Positions 43,506-53,213 are shown, counted from the first letter of the stretch. The stretch: DNA of 64,000 nucleotides from Sphingobacterium sp. PCS056 (GCF_023273895.1 NZ_CP096883.1:3534001-3598000), one strand, 5' to 3'. Translations and numbers: made by a program. Notes: generated from the sequence alone by a model not told the origin.

Positions 43506-43513
43506 TAAATTTG
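43506..43513 (+). promoter_or_regulatory. -7 promoter element TAAATTTG before the second FecI-like gene
   Basis: A perfect TAnnTTTG element 58 bp before ATG 43571, the same distance as the -7 element before the first FecI-like gene (21458 to 21524). No -33 TTG is seen. Confidence 0.5.
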
Positions 43514-43570
43514 CCCGTGGTTTTCAAACCACAAAACCACAGGTGCAGAAGAGAAAACATATCAATTAAC

Positions 43571-44173
43571 ATGAATAAAATGGTAAAAGAAATTGAAGAA
43601 ATCGTAGCAATGTCTAGGGGGGACGTAAAGGCTTTCAATGCATTGTATGCGCGGTACCATAAACCTGTACATGCAAATATTCTAAAATTAATCGATAATC
43701 GTGAATTAGCTACGGAAGTGTTGCAAGATGTTTTCTTATTGCTTTGGCAGAATCGATTTAAGATACAGGTAGATCGTCCTGTTGGAGGCTGGTTATTTGT
43801 TGTCAGTTATAATAAATCGCTTAATGTTCTACGTAGTAAGTTGAAAGAATCAGTTGCGTATATTGCCAATTATCCCGAAGAAGTTTATGCGGAGGAAGAT
43901 AGTAGTATTCAAGAAGAAATTTTCAATAAGCAAATGGAAATCTTGGAAGAAGCCGTTGCCGTATTACCAAAAAGAAAACGGGAAGTATTTAAATTGTGTC
44001 GTTATGAGGGGCGCACAAAAGAAGATGTAGCTGATCTTTTAGGACTTAGCCCACAATCGGTAGCAGATTATCTCAAACAATCGAACAAAGCCATCAGAGA
44101 ATATGTCGCTAAGCAATACCCTGCTTATGCAGAAAGATCATTACTCATCGTCTTTCTTCTCGCGAATCTTTAA
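43571..44173 (+). CDS. FecI-like ECF sigma factor (second SusCD locus)
   Basis: A 200-aa sigma factor from ATG 43571; the frame could extend to 43511, but that would overlap the promoter element. Region 2 (about residues 15-85) includes FNALYARYHKPVHANILKLI and EVLQDVFLLLWQNRF. Region 4 (about 120-175) includes LPKRKREVFKLCRYEGRTKE and LLGLSPQSVADYLKQ. It is followed by FecR, SusC and SusD genes. Unlike the locus at 21.5 kb, the transporter here has no STN domain, so the usual signal path is incomplete. Confidence 0.9.
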   Translation: MNKMVKEIEEIVAMSRGDVKAFNALYARYHKPVHANILKLIDNRELATEVLQDVFLLLWQNRFKIQVDRPVGGWLFVVSYNKSLNVLRSKLKESVAYIANYPEEVYAEEDSSIQEEIFNKQMEILEEAVAVLPKRKREVFKLCRYEGRTKEDVADLLGLSPQSVADYLKQSNKAIREYVAKQYPAYAERSLLIVFLLANL

Positions 44174-44542
44174 TTTTTTTGAGTCACTCCCTATTGCCTT
44201 ATCTCTGGAACATTCCGATCAGAATCATAGAAAACCGCCTCATAAGAACTTTATAAAGGGCTTTTTTACAAAAAAATAATACTTTTTACATCCCTTAAAT
44301 CCGCCTTATTATTTCTTTTTGAATACATTGGGTGATTCATCTCTCCGAAAAATTTGCCTTTTTTTAATATGTATAAAATGGAAGAGTATTGCGCTTACAT
44401 TAAGGCTCGGATATAATCTTTCTCATACGTGATCATGTCTTTAATATTAAACGATGTATCCACATGTTTAATTTATTTTTTATTAATAATTTCTTAACAA
44501 CAAAAGCATCCCCTTTGGAAATTTCCTGTGTATTTACTATTG
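44174..44542. other. 369-bp gap between sigma and fecR genes, no gene seen
   Basis: This is much longer than the 53-bp gap at the equivalent point of the first locus. It is AT-rich. I see only short ORFs, a weak stem near 44240-44270 (ACTTTATAAAGGGCTTTTTT) and no clear promoter, so fecR may have separate expression. Confidence 0.5.
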
Positions 44543-45598
44543 ATGAAGCAACAGATTCTTAATTTAATTACGCGTTTTTGGGAAGGAAAACTTTCTAAAA
44601 ATGATCAACATAAACTATTGTCCGACTTAGAAGATTCCAAACAACTTCTACTGGAGAAACTTAGGAACGATTTTGCAGCAGTACAAGAAAACGAAAAGTT
44701 GGCAACAGAGGAAGAGTATCAAGAGATGCTACTCGTTATTCATGAAAAAATGGGGGTGATCAAAGTATTACCTGATCGACGTCGTTTAAAAATAGGTTGG
44801 TCAATTGCCGCCTCCATTTTACTGGCAATGGGAATATTTGGGTATCACTTTGTCCAAACAAATTTACCCGGTCCCAGTACAACGGTACAAATACCAGAAC
44901 CACTCATACACAAACTGGCCAACAGCAGTACAGATACGCTTACCTATAAAATGAAAGATGGGTCTCGCATCAGTTTATCCCCACATAGTACTATTTATTA
45001 TACAAAAGGATATGGAGACACCGATAGAAAACTAACACTTATTGGAGAAGCAAGATTTAATGTTGCTCATGATGTACAACGACCATTTATTGTATCTGCC
45101 AATGGTTATACAACAACTGCACTTGGTACTGAATTTACAGTTGAAAGTTATACTAAAAGTAAATTATCGGTTAGGTTACTATCAGGGAAAATAGTTGTGA
45201 AATCAACGAATCGAAGTCCATTTGAAATGAAAGATCAGGTTCTCAAGCCTGGGCAACAGTTATTGATTGATGATCATCTTAAAACAGCTTTATTAGTTGA
45301 TCGCCAAGAAAAAGTGGATAATTTGAAATTAGCGGGCAACGTGAAAGCAGATAAGCATGCACAGGAGAGCGGATTACAGTTTGATCAAATGCCACTTCCA
45401 GAGGTATTTTCTAAGATTGAAAATCTCAAGGGTGTAATCATCAATCTAGAAGAGGCATCTCTTGAAGGACTATCCTTTACTGGGAAATTTGAAGAACATT
45501 ATCCACTGGATGTTATGTTGTCCATTATTTGTCAGATGAATGAACTTACCTATACCCACAGCAATAACAGCATAATCATTAAAAATAAAAATCAATAA
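44543..45598 (+). CDS. FecR family anti-sigma factor (second SusCD locus)
   Basis: A 351-aa protein from ATG 44543 (MKQQILNLITRFWEGKLSKN); a GTG five codons earlier is less likely. A single transmembrane helix lies at about residues 84-104 (IGWSIAASILLAMGIFGYHF). The periplasmic FecR domain (about 135-240) has MKDGSRISLSPHSTIYYTKG and GEARFNVAHDVQRPFIVSAN. The C-terminal DUF4974 domain (about 275-348) begins LQFDQMPLPEVFSKIENLKG. With no STN domain in the neighbouring SusC, its signalling partner is uncertain. Confidence 0.9.
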   Translation: MKQQILNLITRFWEGKLSKNDQHKLLSDLEDSKQLLLEKLRNDFAAVQENEKLATEEEYQEMLLVIHEKMGVIKVLPDRRRLKIGWSIAASILLAMGIFGYHFVQTNLPGPSTTVQIPEPLIHKLANSSTDTLTYKMKDGSRISLSPHSTIYYTKGYGDTDRKLTLIGEARFNVAHDVQRPFIVSANGYTTTALGTEFTVESYTKSKLSVRLLSGKIVVKSTNRSPFEMKDQVLKPGQQLLIDDHLKTALLVDRQEKVDNLKLAGNVKADKHAQESGLQFDQMPLPEVFSKIENLKGVIINLEEASLEGLSFTGKFEEHYPLDVMLSIICQMNELTYTHSNNSIIIKNKNQ

Positions 45599-45671
45599 AA
45601 GAAGTAAATAATACCGTTTAAATTTTAGTTCATGCGGTACAAACCACCTACAAATTAAAAGACTAAATGAA

Positions 45672-48600
45672 ATGAAAAGAAACCCTATGAAGTTAAGAGC
45701 ATTATTGACAATGCTATCGATCTCAGTTGCTCTGCAATCTTATTCCCAGTCCAGTGGGCAAATAAGAGGTACCATTATGGATAATAATGGTGTCGTCAAA
45801 ACAGGAGCGACGGTTGTACTTTTAGATACGAAAGGACAAGTGGTCACAAGTATATCGACAGATCAAAAAGGTGTATTTGTATTTAAAGAATTAAATGAAG
45901 ATGCTAAGTATAAAATAAAGGTTTCCATGATTGGTTACGAATCTTACCTTGAAGATCTCAAAGGGATAAAGAGCGGTGACAGTAATTCGATTTTGATTAC
46001 TCTGAAAGAGCAACTTTCAGCCCTTAATGAAGTGGTAGTCATTGGTTACGGTCAGCAAAAAAGGGGAGATTTAACAACTGCGGTAAGCTCCTTACCTAAT
46101 GTTGCAGAAAATGTTGCTCGTCCTTTGACGAATGTTGCAGACCTGATGCAAGGAAACGTGGCAGGTGTAACCGTGATGTCTGCAGGCGGAGATCCTTCGG
46201 CAATGCCTAAAGTGATGATTAGAGGAATGGGAACCCTAAACCCCGAATCTCCACTTTATGTAGTTGATGGAGCGCCCTATTATGGCGGACCTATCAATCC
46301 AAATGATATTGAAAGTATGGATATCTTGAAAGATGCAGCGTCTGCAGCTATATATGGAGCACAGGCATCATCTGGAGTTATCGTGATCACAACTAAAAGT
46401 GGTAAGGCTGGAGCACCAAAATTAAGTATAGATCTCTATCGCGGTTGGCAAAATGCGAGCAATCTACCTACTGCTTTGAATGCGACACAATATGCCCAGG
46501 CTTATAATGATGCCGCAAAAAGAGACGGAGTGAATCCTGCAGATGGTCATAATGCTACATTAAACCCTTGGGGACAGGAAACACGTACGAATTGGATGAA
46601 TGAAATCTTCAGAACTGGTAATATTTTAAATGCAAATGCGCAGGTGTCTGGTGGATCAGACCGATCCAGGTATAGTTCTTCATTTGGTTATCACGATAAA
46701 GAAGGCTTATTGCTCAATACAGGTTACAAGCGTTTTGCTTATCGTTTGAAATCCGAATTTGATTTTTTTGATCGATTGACATTAGGACAAAATTTTTATG
46801 TCAACCATACTACCGCTCGAGGTACAAATACCTCAAGTAGTTATAGTGGATCTATCATCAATGCAATTTATATGAATCCTGCAGCGCCTGTTTATGATGA
46901 GAAAGGATTATTTCACGGTACTGTACCTTTTAATTTATCACAATTTTCATCTGCATATGGCGATACTTATAATCCAGTAGCTTTACTTCTACGCCCAACA
47001 GTTAACAATCCGACACTTAACCTCAATGGTAATGTTTTTGCCAAAGTGAATTTATGGGATGGTCTAACTTTCAAATCTAATTTTGTTTTGGATATCAATC
47101 GGTATTCTTTAAAAAGATTTGATCCCAAAATACCAGAAATTGGAAGATCAAATGGTAACAATTATTTGACTCAAGAAGAAGCACGTACGGATCGTTGGAT
47201 TTGGGATCAGCAGTTGAATTATACCAAACGTTTTGGTGACCACCAGATTGATGCTGTAGCAGTATACTCTGCGCAGAAAACAAAGTATGAACAATACTAT
47301 ATTCAAGGAATGGGATTTGAACGGGAGGATGATTGGTATCAATATATCGAGAATGCACTATCTATACCAGGAATTCCAACAAGTGATGTTTGGGAAGATG
47401 CATTAACCTCAGCTATTGCTCGTGTTAATTACAATTATGCAGGACGGTATTATTTAGGAGCGAGTATCCGGCAGGACCGAAGTTCACGCTTACCAAAAAA
47501 TAATCGATCGGACGTATTTACATCAATTTCGGGAGCATGGAAAATTTCTTCAGAATCATTTTTTAAAAGTGATTTTATTCATGATTTAAAACTACGCGCT
47601 TCTTGGGGGCAGATTGGAAATATTCAATCCGTTGATAAATATGCCTATAACCTACCTTTGAATAGCCGTACTGTCACACCTTTAGGTTCTGAGGGTCTTT
47701 TGGTACGTCATTTTGCATTAAATAAACAGGGTAATCCAAATCTGATCTGGGAGACTTCTGAATCATGGGATATCGGGCTAGATATGACTTTATTTCGTCA
47801 GTTGAGTTTTACAGCAGATTATTATCGTAAAAAGACCATCGGAATGATCTATGAAATTCAACCTGATCCACATTCAGGTATGCAGAGAGGCCCTACAAGT
47901 AATACAGGTGATATTATGAACAAAGGATTTGAATTCAGCACAAAATATAATCATCAATTTAGAGATTGGAAACTTGGCTTAAATGCTAATATCGCCTTCA
48001 ACCGAAATGAGGTATTAAATATTGATGGGTTAGGAAGTGACTTTATTGAACACGGCGATAATGTTCGTGGCATATTGTCTCCATATCGTTCTACGCCAGG
48101 ACAAGCATTATATTCATACTATTTGATTCCGAATAACGGAATATTTAATTCCGAAGCAGAAGTACAAGCCCATAGTATTAATGGCAAGCTTATTCAACCC
48201 TTTGCACGGCCTGGTGATTTAAAATTCGAAGATACAAATGGTGACGGGAAAATCAGTTTTGATGATCGTGTATATATGGGTAGTGCGGTTCCTAAGTTTA
48301 CCTATGGTTTTGCCCTTAATTTAGATTATAAAAACTTTGATCTAAATGTATTAACCTATGGTATTTCAGGAGCAAAAATTTTTAACGGATATAAATTCAC
48401 AGCCTACAACGCCGGTTTACAGGGGTATAATCTGGACAACCGTATTCTCAATGCCTGGACGCCCAATAATCTAAATAGTAATATTCCAGCTCTTTCTTCT
48501 AAAGATCCAAATGCTAATTACGGAACGATATCAGATTGGTACCTTGAGAGTGGCGATTATTTCCGTATAAAAAACATTACTATTGGCTATAACTTACCTA

Positions 48601-48764
48601 AGTTTTTGAACAAACTGCAATCTAGGATCTATTTTTCTGCTGAGAATCCGTTCACCTTTACCTCTTATTCAGGTATAGATCCAGAGGTCGGCAGTATCGG
48701 ATTAGATGTAGCAAATTATCCTTTAGCCAAGACATACACGATAGGATTAAATGTTAATTTTTAA
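45672..48764 (+). CDS. SusC-family TonB-dependent transporter lacking STN domain
   Basis: A 1030-aa outer-membrane transporter with a signal peptide ending near LQSYSQ. The mature protein starts directly with the carboxypeptidase-regulatory-like domain (IRGTIMDNNGVVKTGATVVL). The plug follows (LNEVVVIGYGQQKRGDLTTA, MIRGMGTLNPESPLYVVDGA, DILKDAASAAIYGAQASSGV) and the barrel ends YPLAKTYTIGLNVNF. It is about 117 residues shorter than the SusC encoded at 23404 because the STN domain is missing. It pairs with SusD (2-bp gap). A phosphodiesterase/phosphatase fusion encoded downstream suggests a phosphorylated ligand. Confidence 0.95.
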   Translation: MKRNPMKLRALLTMLSISVALQSYSQSSGQIRGTIMDNNGVVKTGATVVLLDTKGQVVTSISTDQKGVFVFKELNEDAKYKIKVSMIGYESYLEDLKGIKSGDSNSILITLKEQLSALNEVVVIGYGQQKRGDLTTAVSSLPNVAENVARPLTNVADLMQGNVAGVTVMSAGGDPSAMPKVMIRGMGTLNPESPLYVVDGAPYYGGPINPNDIESMDILKDAASAAIYGAQASSGVIVITTKSGKAGAPKLSIDLYRGWQNASNLPTALNATQYAQAYNDAAKRDGVNPADGHNATLNPWGQETRTNWMNEIFRTGNILNANAQVSGGSDRSRYSSSFGYHDKEGLLLNTGYKRFAYRLKSEFDFFDRLTLGQNFYVNHTTARGTNTSSSYSGSIINAIYMNPAAPVYDEKGLFHGTVPFNLSQFSSAYGDTYNPVALLLRPTVNNPTLNLNGNVFAKVNLWDGLTFKSNFVLDINRYSLKRFDPKIPEIGRSNGNNYLTQEEARTDRWIWDQQLNYTKRFGDHQIDAVAVYSAQKTKYEQYYIQGMGFEREDDWYQYIENALSIPGIPTSDVWEDALTSAIARVNYNYAGRYYLGASIRQDRSSRLPKNNRSDVFTSISGAWKISSESFFKSDFIHDLKLRASWGQIGNIQSVDKYAYNLPLNSRTVTPLGSEGLLVRHFALNKQGNPNLIWETSESWDIGLDMTLFRQLSFTADYYRKKTIGMIYEIQPDPHSGMQRGPTSNTGDIMNKGFEFSTKYNHQFRDWKLGLNANIAFNRNEVLNIDGLGSDFIEHGDNVRGILSPYRSTPGQALYSYYLIPNNGIFNSEAEVQAHSINGKLIQPFARPGDLKFEDTNGDGKISFDDRVYMGSAVPKFTYGFALNLDYKNFDLNVLTYGISGAKIFNGYKFTAYNAGLQGYNLDNRILNAWTPNNLNSNIPALSSKDPNANYGTISDWYLESGDYFRIKNITIGYNLPKFLNKLQSRIYFSAENPFTFTSYSGIDPEVGSIGLDVANYPLAKTYTIGLNVNF

Positions 48765-48766
48765 GA

Positions 48767-50353
48767 ATGAAAATCATGAAAACACCATCCATAAAAAAAT
48801 ACAAATACATTACAATAGCATTACTGGGATTGAGCATAGGTATACAAGGCTGTAGTAAAAGTTTTACTGATCTGACTCCAAAAGGATCAATCACCAATGA
48901 AAACTTCTGGAAAACAGAAGCAGATGCCATCTTTGCCAGTAATGGTCTTTATGAACATTTCAATGACGATAATATGTTCGGAAGAGGTCTGTTTTGGTTT
49001 ATCAACGCATCAGACGATATGGTAACAGGACGTACAGATGCAGGATCAGCAGCAGTGCGGAATTTTACAGCTACAGGTGCTGAAAGTCGTATAAATAGTA
49101 TGTACAAGAAATTTTATCAGATCATACAACGTGCAAATACCATCATCACTAAAGTGCCAACTATGAGCATTAGCGATAATGTAAAAAACCGTGTATTAGG
49201 ACAAGCATATTTCATGCGAGGTTATGCCTATTTCTATTTGTCACAATATTATGGTGATCAACGTGCCGGTGTTCCCATCGTTACTGATTCAAATATGAAT
49301 GAAATTAAATTTGTACGACCGGCGCATGTGAAAGAGAATTTTGCGCAGATTGAAGGGGATCTTTTAAAGGCGGCAGAACTATTGCCACTTGTCAATACAT
49401 ATGGAGCAGATGATTTAGGAAGAGCACATAAAGACGCTGCCTATGCCTATTTAGCCAAAACAAATTTGCAATGGGCACGATATGACGAGAGTAAATGGAC
49501 GCAGGTTGCTAAGTACTGCGATATGGTGACCAACTCAGGATCAGGCCGTAAATTAATTAATACAGGAAAACCAGAAACAGATTTTGCAAGTGTATTTTAC
49601 ATCGAAAATAACTTTTCATCTGAATATATCTTTTCAGTAGTTTCTAATAAAATTCAGGGTTCCATATTGCCGGCTGTATTATTCGAAAATACAGGTTACG
49701 GACTTTATAATGGTTGGGGATATTTTCACCCCACTTTGGAATTGTACAATGCTTTCGAATCAGGAGACAATCGTAAAAAGGCAACCATACTTGAATTTAA
49801 CGATACATTTACGTTATTCGGATTGAATCGGAAATATTATTCGTCTAATTCTCAAACTGGTTTTCAGTTCAAAAAGTATATGCAACCTTTCCGTTTTCCA
49901 AAGGAGCAACATTTAAATCCAAGTGGAGATTACCCAACTTCTGATCTAAATATTCCTTTAATCCGTTATGCAGATATTCTTTTAATGAAAGCCGAAGCGC
50001 AGATTAAACAAGGGAAATCTGGAGATGTGGAGATCAATTTAGTACGTAACCGCGCAGGGCTTCCAGCATTAAGCGGCGCAACAATGGTTGATTTAAAAAG
50101 AGAACGTCGTTCAGAGTTTGCTGCAGAATATACCGATAGGCATAGTGACCTGGTTCGTTGGGGTGATGCTCAAGCTGCCTATGCACGACCAGCAACTGGA
50201 AGGCAACATAATGCTAAAACTGATCCAACCTCTAGCTACACCATAGTGCAAGTTTGGCCTGCCCGAACTTTTAATCCTGCTATTCATCATGTATGGCCAA
50301 TTCCGCCATCAGATTTGAGTAATTCTGGGATTAGTCAAAATGAGGGATGGTAA
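48767..50353 (+). CDS. SusD/RagB-family outer-membrane lipoprotein
   Basis: A 528-aa surface lipoprotein with lipobox GIQGCSKSF (Cys near residue 29); ATG 48776 (MKTPSIKKYK) is an alternative start. The SusD N-terminal motif DLTPKGSITNENFWKTEADA is present, followed by VLGQAYFMRGYAYFYLSQYY in the TPR region, and the C-terminal IPLIRYADILLMKAEAQIKQ and DLKRERRSEFAAEYTDRHSD. It starts 2 bp after susC. It presumably binds the ligand and lids the transporter. Confidence 0.94.
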   Translation: MKIMKTPSIKKYKYITIALLGLSIGIQGCSKSFTDLTPKGSITNENFWKTEADAIFASNGLYEHFNDDNMFGRGLFWFINASDDMVTGRTDAGSAAVRNFTATGAESRINSMYKKFYQIIQRANTIITKVPTMSISDNVKNRVLGQAYFMRGYAYFYLSQYYGDQRAGVPIVTDSNMNEIKFVRPAHVKENFAQIEGDLLKAAELLPLVNTYGADDLGRAHKDAAYAYLAKTNLQWARYDESKWTQVAKYCDMVTNSGSGRKLINTGKPETDFASVFYIENNFSSEYIFSVVSNKIQGSILPAVLFENTGYGLYNGWGYFHPTLELYNAFESGDNRKKATILEFNDTFTLFGLNRKYYSSNSQTGFQFKKYMQPFRFPKEQHLNPSGDYPTSDLNIPLIRYADILLMKAEAQIKQGKSGDVEINLVRNRAGLPALSGATMVDLKRERRSEFAAEYTDRHSDLVRWGDAQAAYARPATGRQHNAKTDPTSSYTIVQVWPARTFNPAIHHVWPIPPSDLSNSGISQNEGW

Positions 50354-50385
50354 AGCTATCCTACAAGTAATTTGAATCAACAAAG

Positions 50386-50433
50386 ACGGCAGACTATAAA
50401 GATGCAAAAGATTGATGTGGTCTGTCGTTTTTT
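50386..50433 (+). terminator. Terminator between susD and the phosphatase fusion gene
   Basis: ACGGCAGAC and GTCTGTCGT pair (one G-U) across a 25-base loop, followed by TTTTTT. It lies 15 bp before the start of the next gene, so it may attenuate rather than fully stop transcription. Confidence 0.65.
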
Positions 50434-50447
50434 GTCCAATAGAAAGA

Positions 50448-52367
50448 ATGAAAATGAAATTTGCTAAGTTATTATTAATACTGCCCTTAGTTGTTATAAT
50501 CGTCCGGCTTGATGCACAGGAAACAGCTGCTAATCGTTTTGATAAACTCATGTATAGTACGCATCAGCAGCACCATGCACTTCGGGTCCGTGGTCATAGT
50601 CATAATGATTATGAACAGGATATTCCCTTGTTACGTGCTTACTACGCGGGAATGGAATCCATTGAAGCAGACCTATTCCTACGAGATGATACCTTATATG
50701 TGGCGCATGAGGCTAAAGATATCAAAATAGGACGAACCTTGGAAAATCTATATATTAAGCCTTTGGCAAACCTATTTAAACAAAATAATCTACATCCCTT
50801 TGCTGACAGCAGTAAAAACTTACAGCTGGTTTTAGATTTGAAAGAAGATTTTCAGATTATGATGCCAAAGTTAGTAAGCCTGTTAGAGCCTTATCGTTAC
50901 CTAGTAGATTCTAAACAAAATAAACATGCCATTCAAATAGTAATCAGTGGCAATATGCCACCACCTGCTCTCTTTAAAAACTATCCAGACTACATATCCT
51001 TTGACGGTAGATTTGAAACCACATACACCAGCCAGCAACTGCAACGGGTAGCTATGATGAGCGATAACTTACGAACCTATACGCAATGGAATGGGAAGGG
51101 GGTGCCCACGAAGCAAGAGCAATTGAAAATAGAACAGCAAGGAATTAAGGCACGAAAATGGGGTAAACCATTTCGTCTTTGGGGCGCACCCGAGAGTGTC
51201 AATACGTGGATAGTATTAGAAAAAATGGGCGTTACCTGGCTAAATACAGATCATCCTGATGTGCTAAAAGCATATTTAGATGATTTGGAGAGTTCACGTT
51301 TTAAGGCAAATAACCCTTACGCTTTATATCAACCTACTTTTGCAAAAGATGGGAGTAAGGATACAGTCAAAAATGTGATTCTGCTAATTGGCGACGGTAT
51401 GGGGTTAGGGCATATTCAAGCTGCTATGGTTGCCAACCGTGGTCAGCTGCATATGGCACAGATGAAATATTTAGGTTTTTCTTTAACAGCATCAGCTAGT
51501 CCAGGTAATACAGATTCAGGAGCTGGGGGATCAGCAATTGCTACCGGGCATAAATCATATAACGGTACGATAAGCGTAGATACATCTGGTAATCGGTTAC
51601 TGAGATTACCAGAACTATTAGCAAGAGTTGGAAAGGTAAGCGGAATACTATCCACAGGGGATGCCTCGGATGCGACTCCCGCAGCATTTTATGCGTCTAA
51701 TATAGACCGAAATGCATCTATCGCAATTACAGAAGCGCTCATCGAGAATAAGTATGTTAAGATATTGGCTGGTGAACTACCTGGACCTTATCGAGAAAAG
51801 GAAAGAAAAGATAAATTGGAAAAAAAATTAAATCAAGCCGGATATCAAGTTGTTGATAATCTAAGCGGATTAAAAAACGCCAAATCAGAGAAAACAATAG
51901 TCTATTTTGATGAACAAGATATGGTAGCTGTCAAAGATGGTAGAGGTAGTATTTTAAAAGAATTGCTCGCAATGAGCATCAGTAAACTTCAGGGTATGGG
52001 AAGTGGATTCTTTATCATGGCCGAGGGTGCTCAGATTGACTACGGCGGCCATGCGCGAGATTTAAATTATGTAGTAACAGAAGCTTTGGATTTTGATCAG
52101 GCAGTCGGCGAAGCACTTCGTTATGCTGATCAGAATGGTGAAACCTTGGTAATTGTAACAGCAGATCATGAAACCGGCGCACTTTCTTTGTTAGATGCCG
52201 ATACAAAGACAGGGGCAATACAGGCCAATTTTGCATCTAATGATCATAGTGCAATGATGGTTCCTGTAATGGCTTATGGCCCCGGAGCTCAAAACTTTTT
52301 GGGTTATTATCAGAATACCGAACTTTTCAAAAAAATTGCTCAAGTCTTAGGCGCAATACAAAAGTAG
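50448..52367 (+). CDS. Secreted phosphodiesterase-like / alkaline phosphatase fusion
   Basis: A 639-aa protein from ATG 50448 (MKMKFAKLLLILPLVVIIVR, signal peptide ending LDAQ). Residues 45-290 form a PI-PLC/glycerophosphodiesterase-like TIM barrel (RVRGHSHNDYEQDIPLLRAY, ADLFLRDDTLYVAHEAKDIK). Residues 305-635 are an alkaline phosphatase: NVILLIGDGMGLGHIQAAMV (metal Asp), SPGNTDSGAGGSAIATGHKS (nucleophile Ser), GDASDATPAAFYAS, EGAQIDYGGHARD and VTADHETGAL (metal ligands). The two halves could cleave a phosphodiester and then remove the phosphate. It follows SusCD at 94 bp with a terminator-like hairpin between. Confidence 0.9.
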   Translation: MKMKFAKLLLILPLVVIIVRLDAQETAANRFDKLMYSTHQQHHALRVRGHSHNDYEQDIPLLRAYYAGMESIEADLFLRDDTLYVAHEAKDIKIGRTLENLYIKPLANLFKQNNLHPFADSSKNLQLVLDLKEDFQIMMPKLVSLLEPYRYLVDSKQNKHAIQIVISGNMPPPALFKNYPDYISFDGRFETTYTSQQLQRVAMMSDNLRTYTQWNGKGVPTKQEQLKIEQQGIKARKWGKPFRLWGAPESVNTWIVLEKMGVTWLNTDHPDVLKAYLDDLESSRFKANNPYALYQPTFAKDGSKDTVKNVILLIGDGMGLGHIQAAMVANRGQLHMAQMKYLGFSLTASASPGNTDSGAGGSAIATGHKSYNGTISVDTSGNRLLRLPELLARVGKVSGILSTGDASDATPAAFYASNIDRNASIAITEALIENKYVKILAGELPGPYREKERKDKLEKKLNQAGYQVVDNLSGLKNAKSEKTIVYFDEQDMVAVKDGRGSILKELLAMSISKLQGMGSGFFIMAEGAQIDYGGHARDLNYVVTEALDFDQAVGEALRYADQNGETLVIVTADHETGALSLLDADTKTGAIQANFASNDHSAMMVPVMAYGPGAQNFLGYYQNTELFKKIAQVLGAIQK

Positions 52368-52395
52368 TTGAATTGTCTCAAATGAGATTGTAAAT

Positions 52396-52438
52396 AATAA
52401 ACTGGGCAGTTCACTGTTATAAAATGCCCGGTTTATTA
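52396..52438 (+). terminator. Terminator after the phosphatase fusion gene
   Basis: AATAAACTGGGCA and TGCCCGGTTTATT pair over 13 positions with one mismatch around a 16-base loop. The tract after it is short. Confidence 0.65.
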
Positions 52439-52868
52439 TATAACCAAATATACAAAATCTGATACAATTGTGAATTTTCTAAAAATCACCTCTTCATAAT
52501 GATAGCGTCACAGATAAGCGTATATTCTTGAGCATTTATCTATATCTTCTGGTTATTTTAGAAATAAGATTCTCCCTAAAGAATACAATCTTGCACATAT
52601 ACCTTGCTAAATAGTTACTTTAAACTGTTAAAAATCACTATATATAATATTTGTAGGTAGTTGTCGATTAAACTTTTGAGCATTAAAGAAGTCAAAACTA
52701 TTATTAAAAAAGCACTTATTCAATTATTGAAAATAAGGAGCATTATGGTCAGCTTTTACAATTTTTAAGAATTAAGTGTAATTCAACCAAATAATATCAT
52801 TTACATGCATAATTAGTAGAGTTTGGCTCGATATTTGAAGAATAATAAACAATCAAAACAATATATAT
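52439..52868. other. AT-rich gap without recognised gene
   Basis: No gene of normal size is seen in these 430 bp. A 7-codon ORF (MVSFYNF, 52745-52768) is preceded by AAGGAG, unusual in this genome but too short to call. The promoter of the 48-aa gene at 52869 is probably here. Confidence 0.45.
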
Positions 52869-53015
52869 ATGATAAAAAGAGAAAGAACAAGAAAATCAAA
52901 AATTGAACAAAACCCATACATGTACTACATGACGAACTGGGGATTTATGGAAACGGAGATTAAAGAAGATCGTCCCGTAGCATTGAAGAAAGAAAACGAT
53001 AAGCTTGAGAAATAA
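52869..53015 (+). CDS. 48-aa charged small protein, unknown function
   Basis: ATG 52869 to TAA 53013-53015 encodes MIKRERTRKSKIEQNPYMYY, then MTNWGFMETEIKEDRPVALK and a Lys/Glu-rich tail. It is highly charged with a central aromatic cluster (YMYYMTNWGF), and has no signal or membrane segment. The strong terminator at 53159 is about 140 bp downstream and would close its transcript. I do not recognise the family. Confidence 0.45.
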   Translation: MIKRERTRKSKIEQNPYMYYMTNWGFMETEIKEDRPVALKKENDKLEK

Positions 53016-53158
53016 TTCTCAACGCTTTTAAAACCACAAATTAGACACTTGCTTTTCCTAAACAGAAAGCATTTTGTGTTTATAGACCTTTCCCACTTTT
53101 ATTTAATTATTTCAAGTATGTCAATGTCTAGTCAGAGTTGTTCATGTGTCTACATGTA

Positions 53159-53196
53159 AAAGCCGCTATAAAGATCAATTTATAGCGGCTTTTTAT
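53159..53196. terminator. Bidirectional terminator between the 48-aa gene and lon
   Basis: AAAGCCGCTATAAA and TTTATAGCGGCTTT form a perfect 14-bp stem, with T residues after it on the plus strand and a short A-run before it that serves the minus strand. It ends lon from the right and the small gene from the left. Confidence 0.88.
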
Positions 53197-53213
53197 TTTT
53201 AGAACAATTTTGA

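Noticed and set aside
45612..45643. TACCG/CGGTA inverted repeat before the second susC as an antisense RNA terminator
   Set aside because: Only 5-bp arms with a long loop and no homopolymer run; not comparable to the element before the first susC.
52745..52768. 7-codon ORF MVSFYNF with a strong AAGGAG
   Set aside because: Too short to support without conservation data; recorded only in the gap description.
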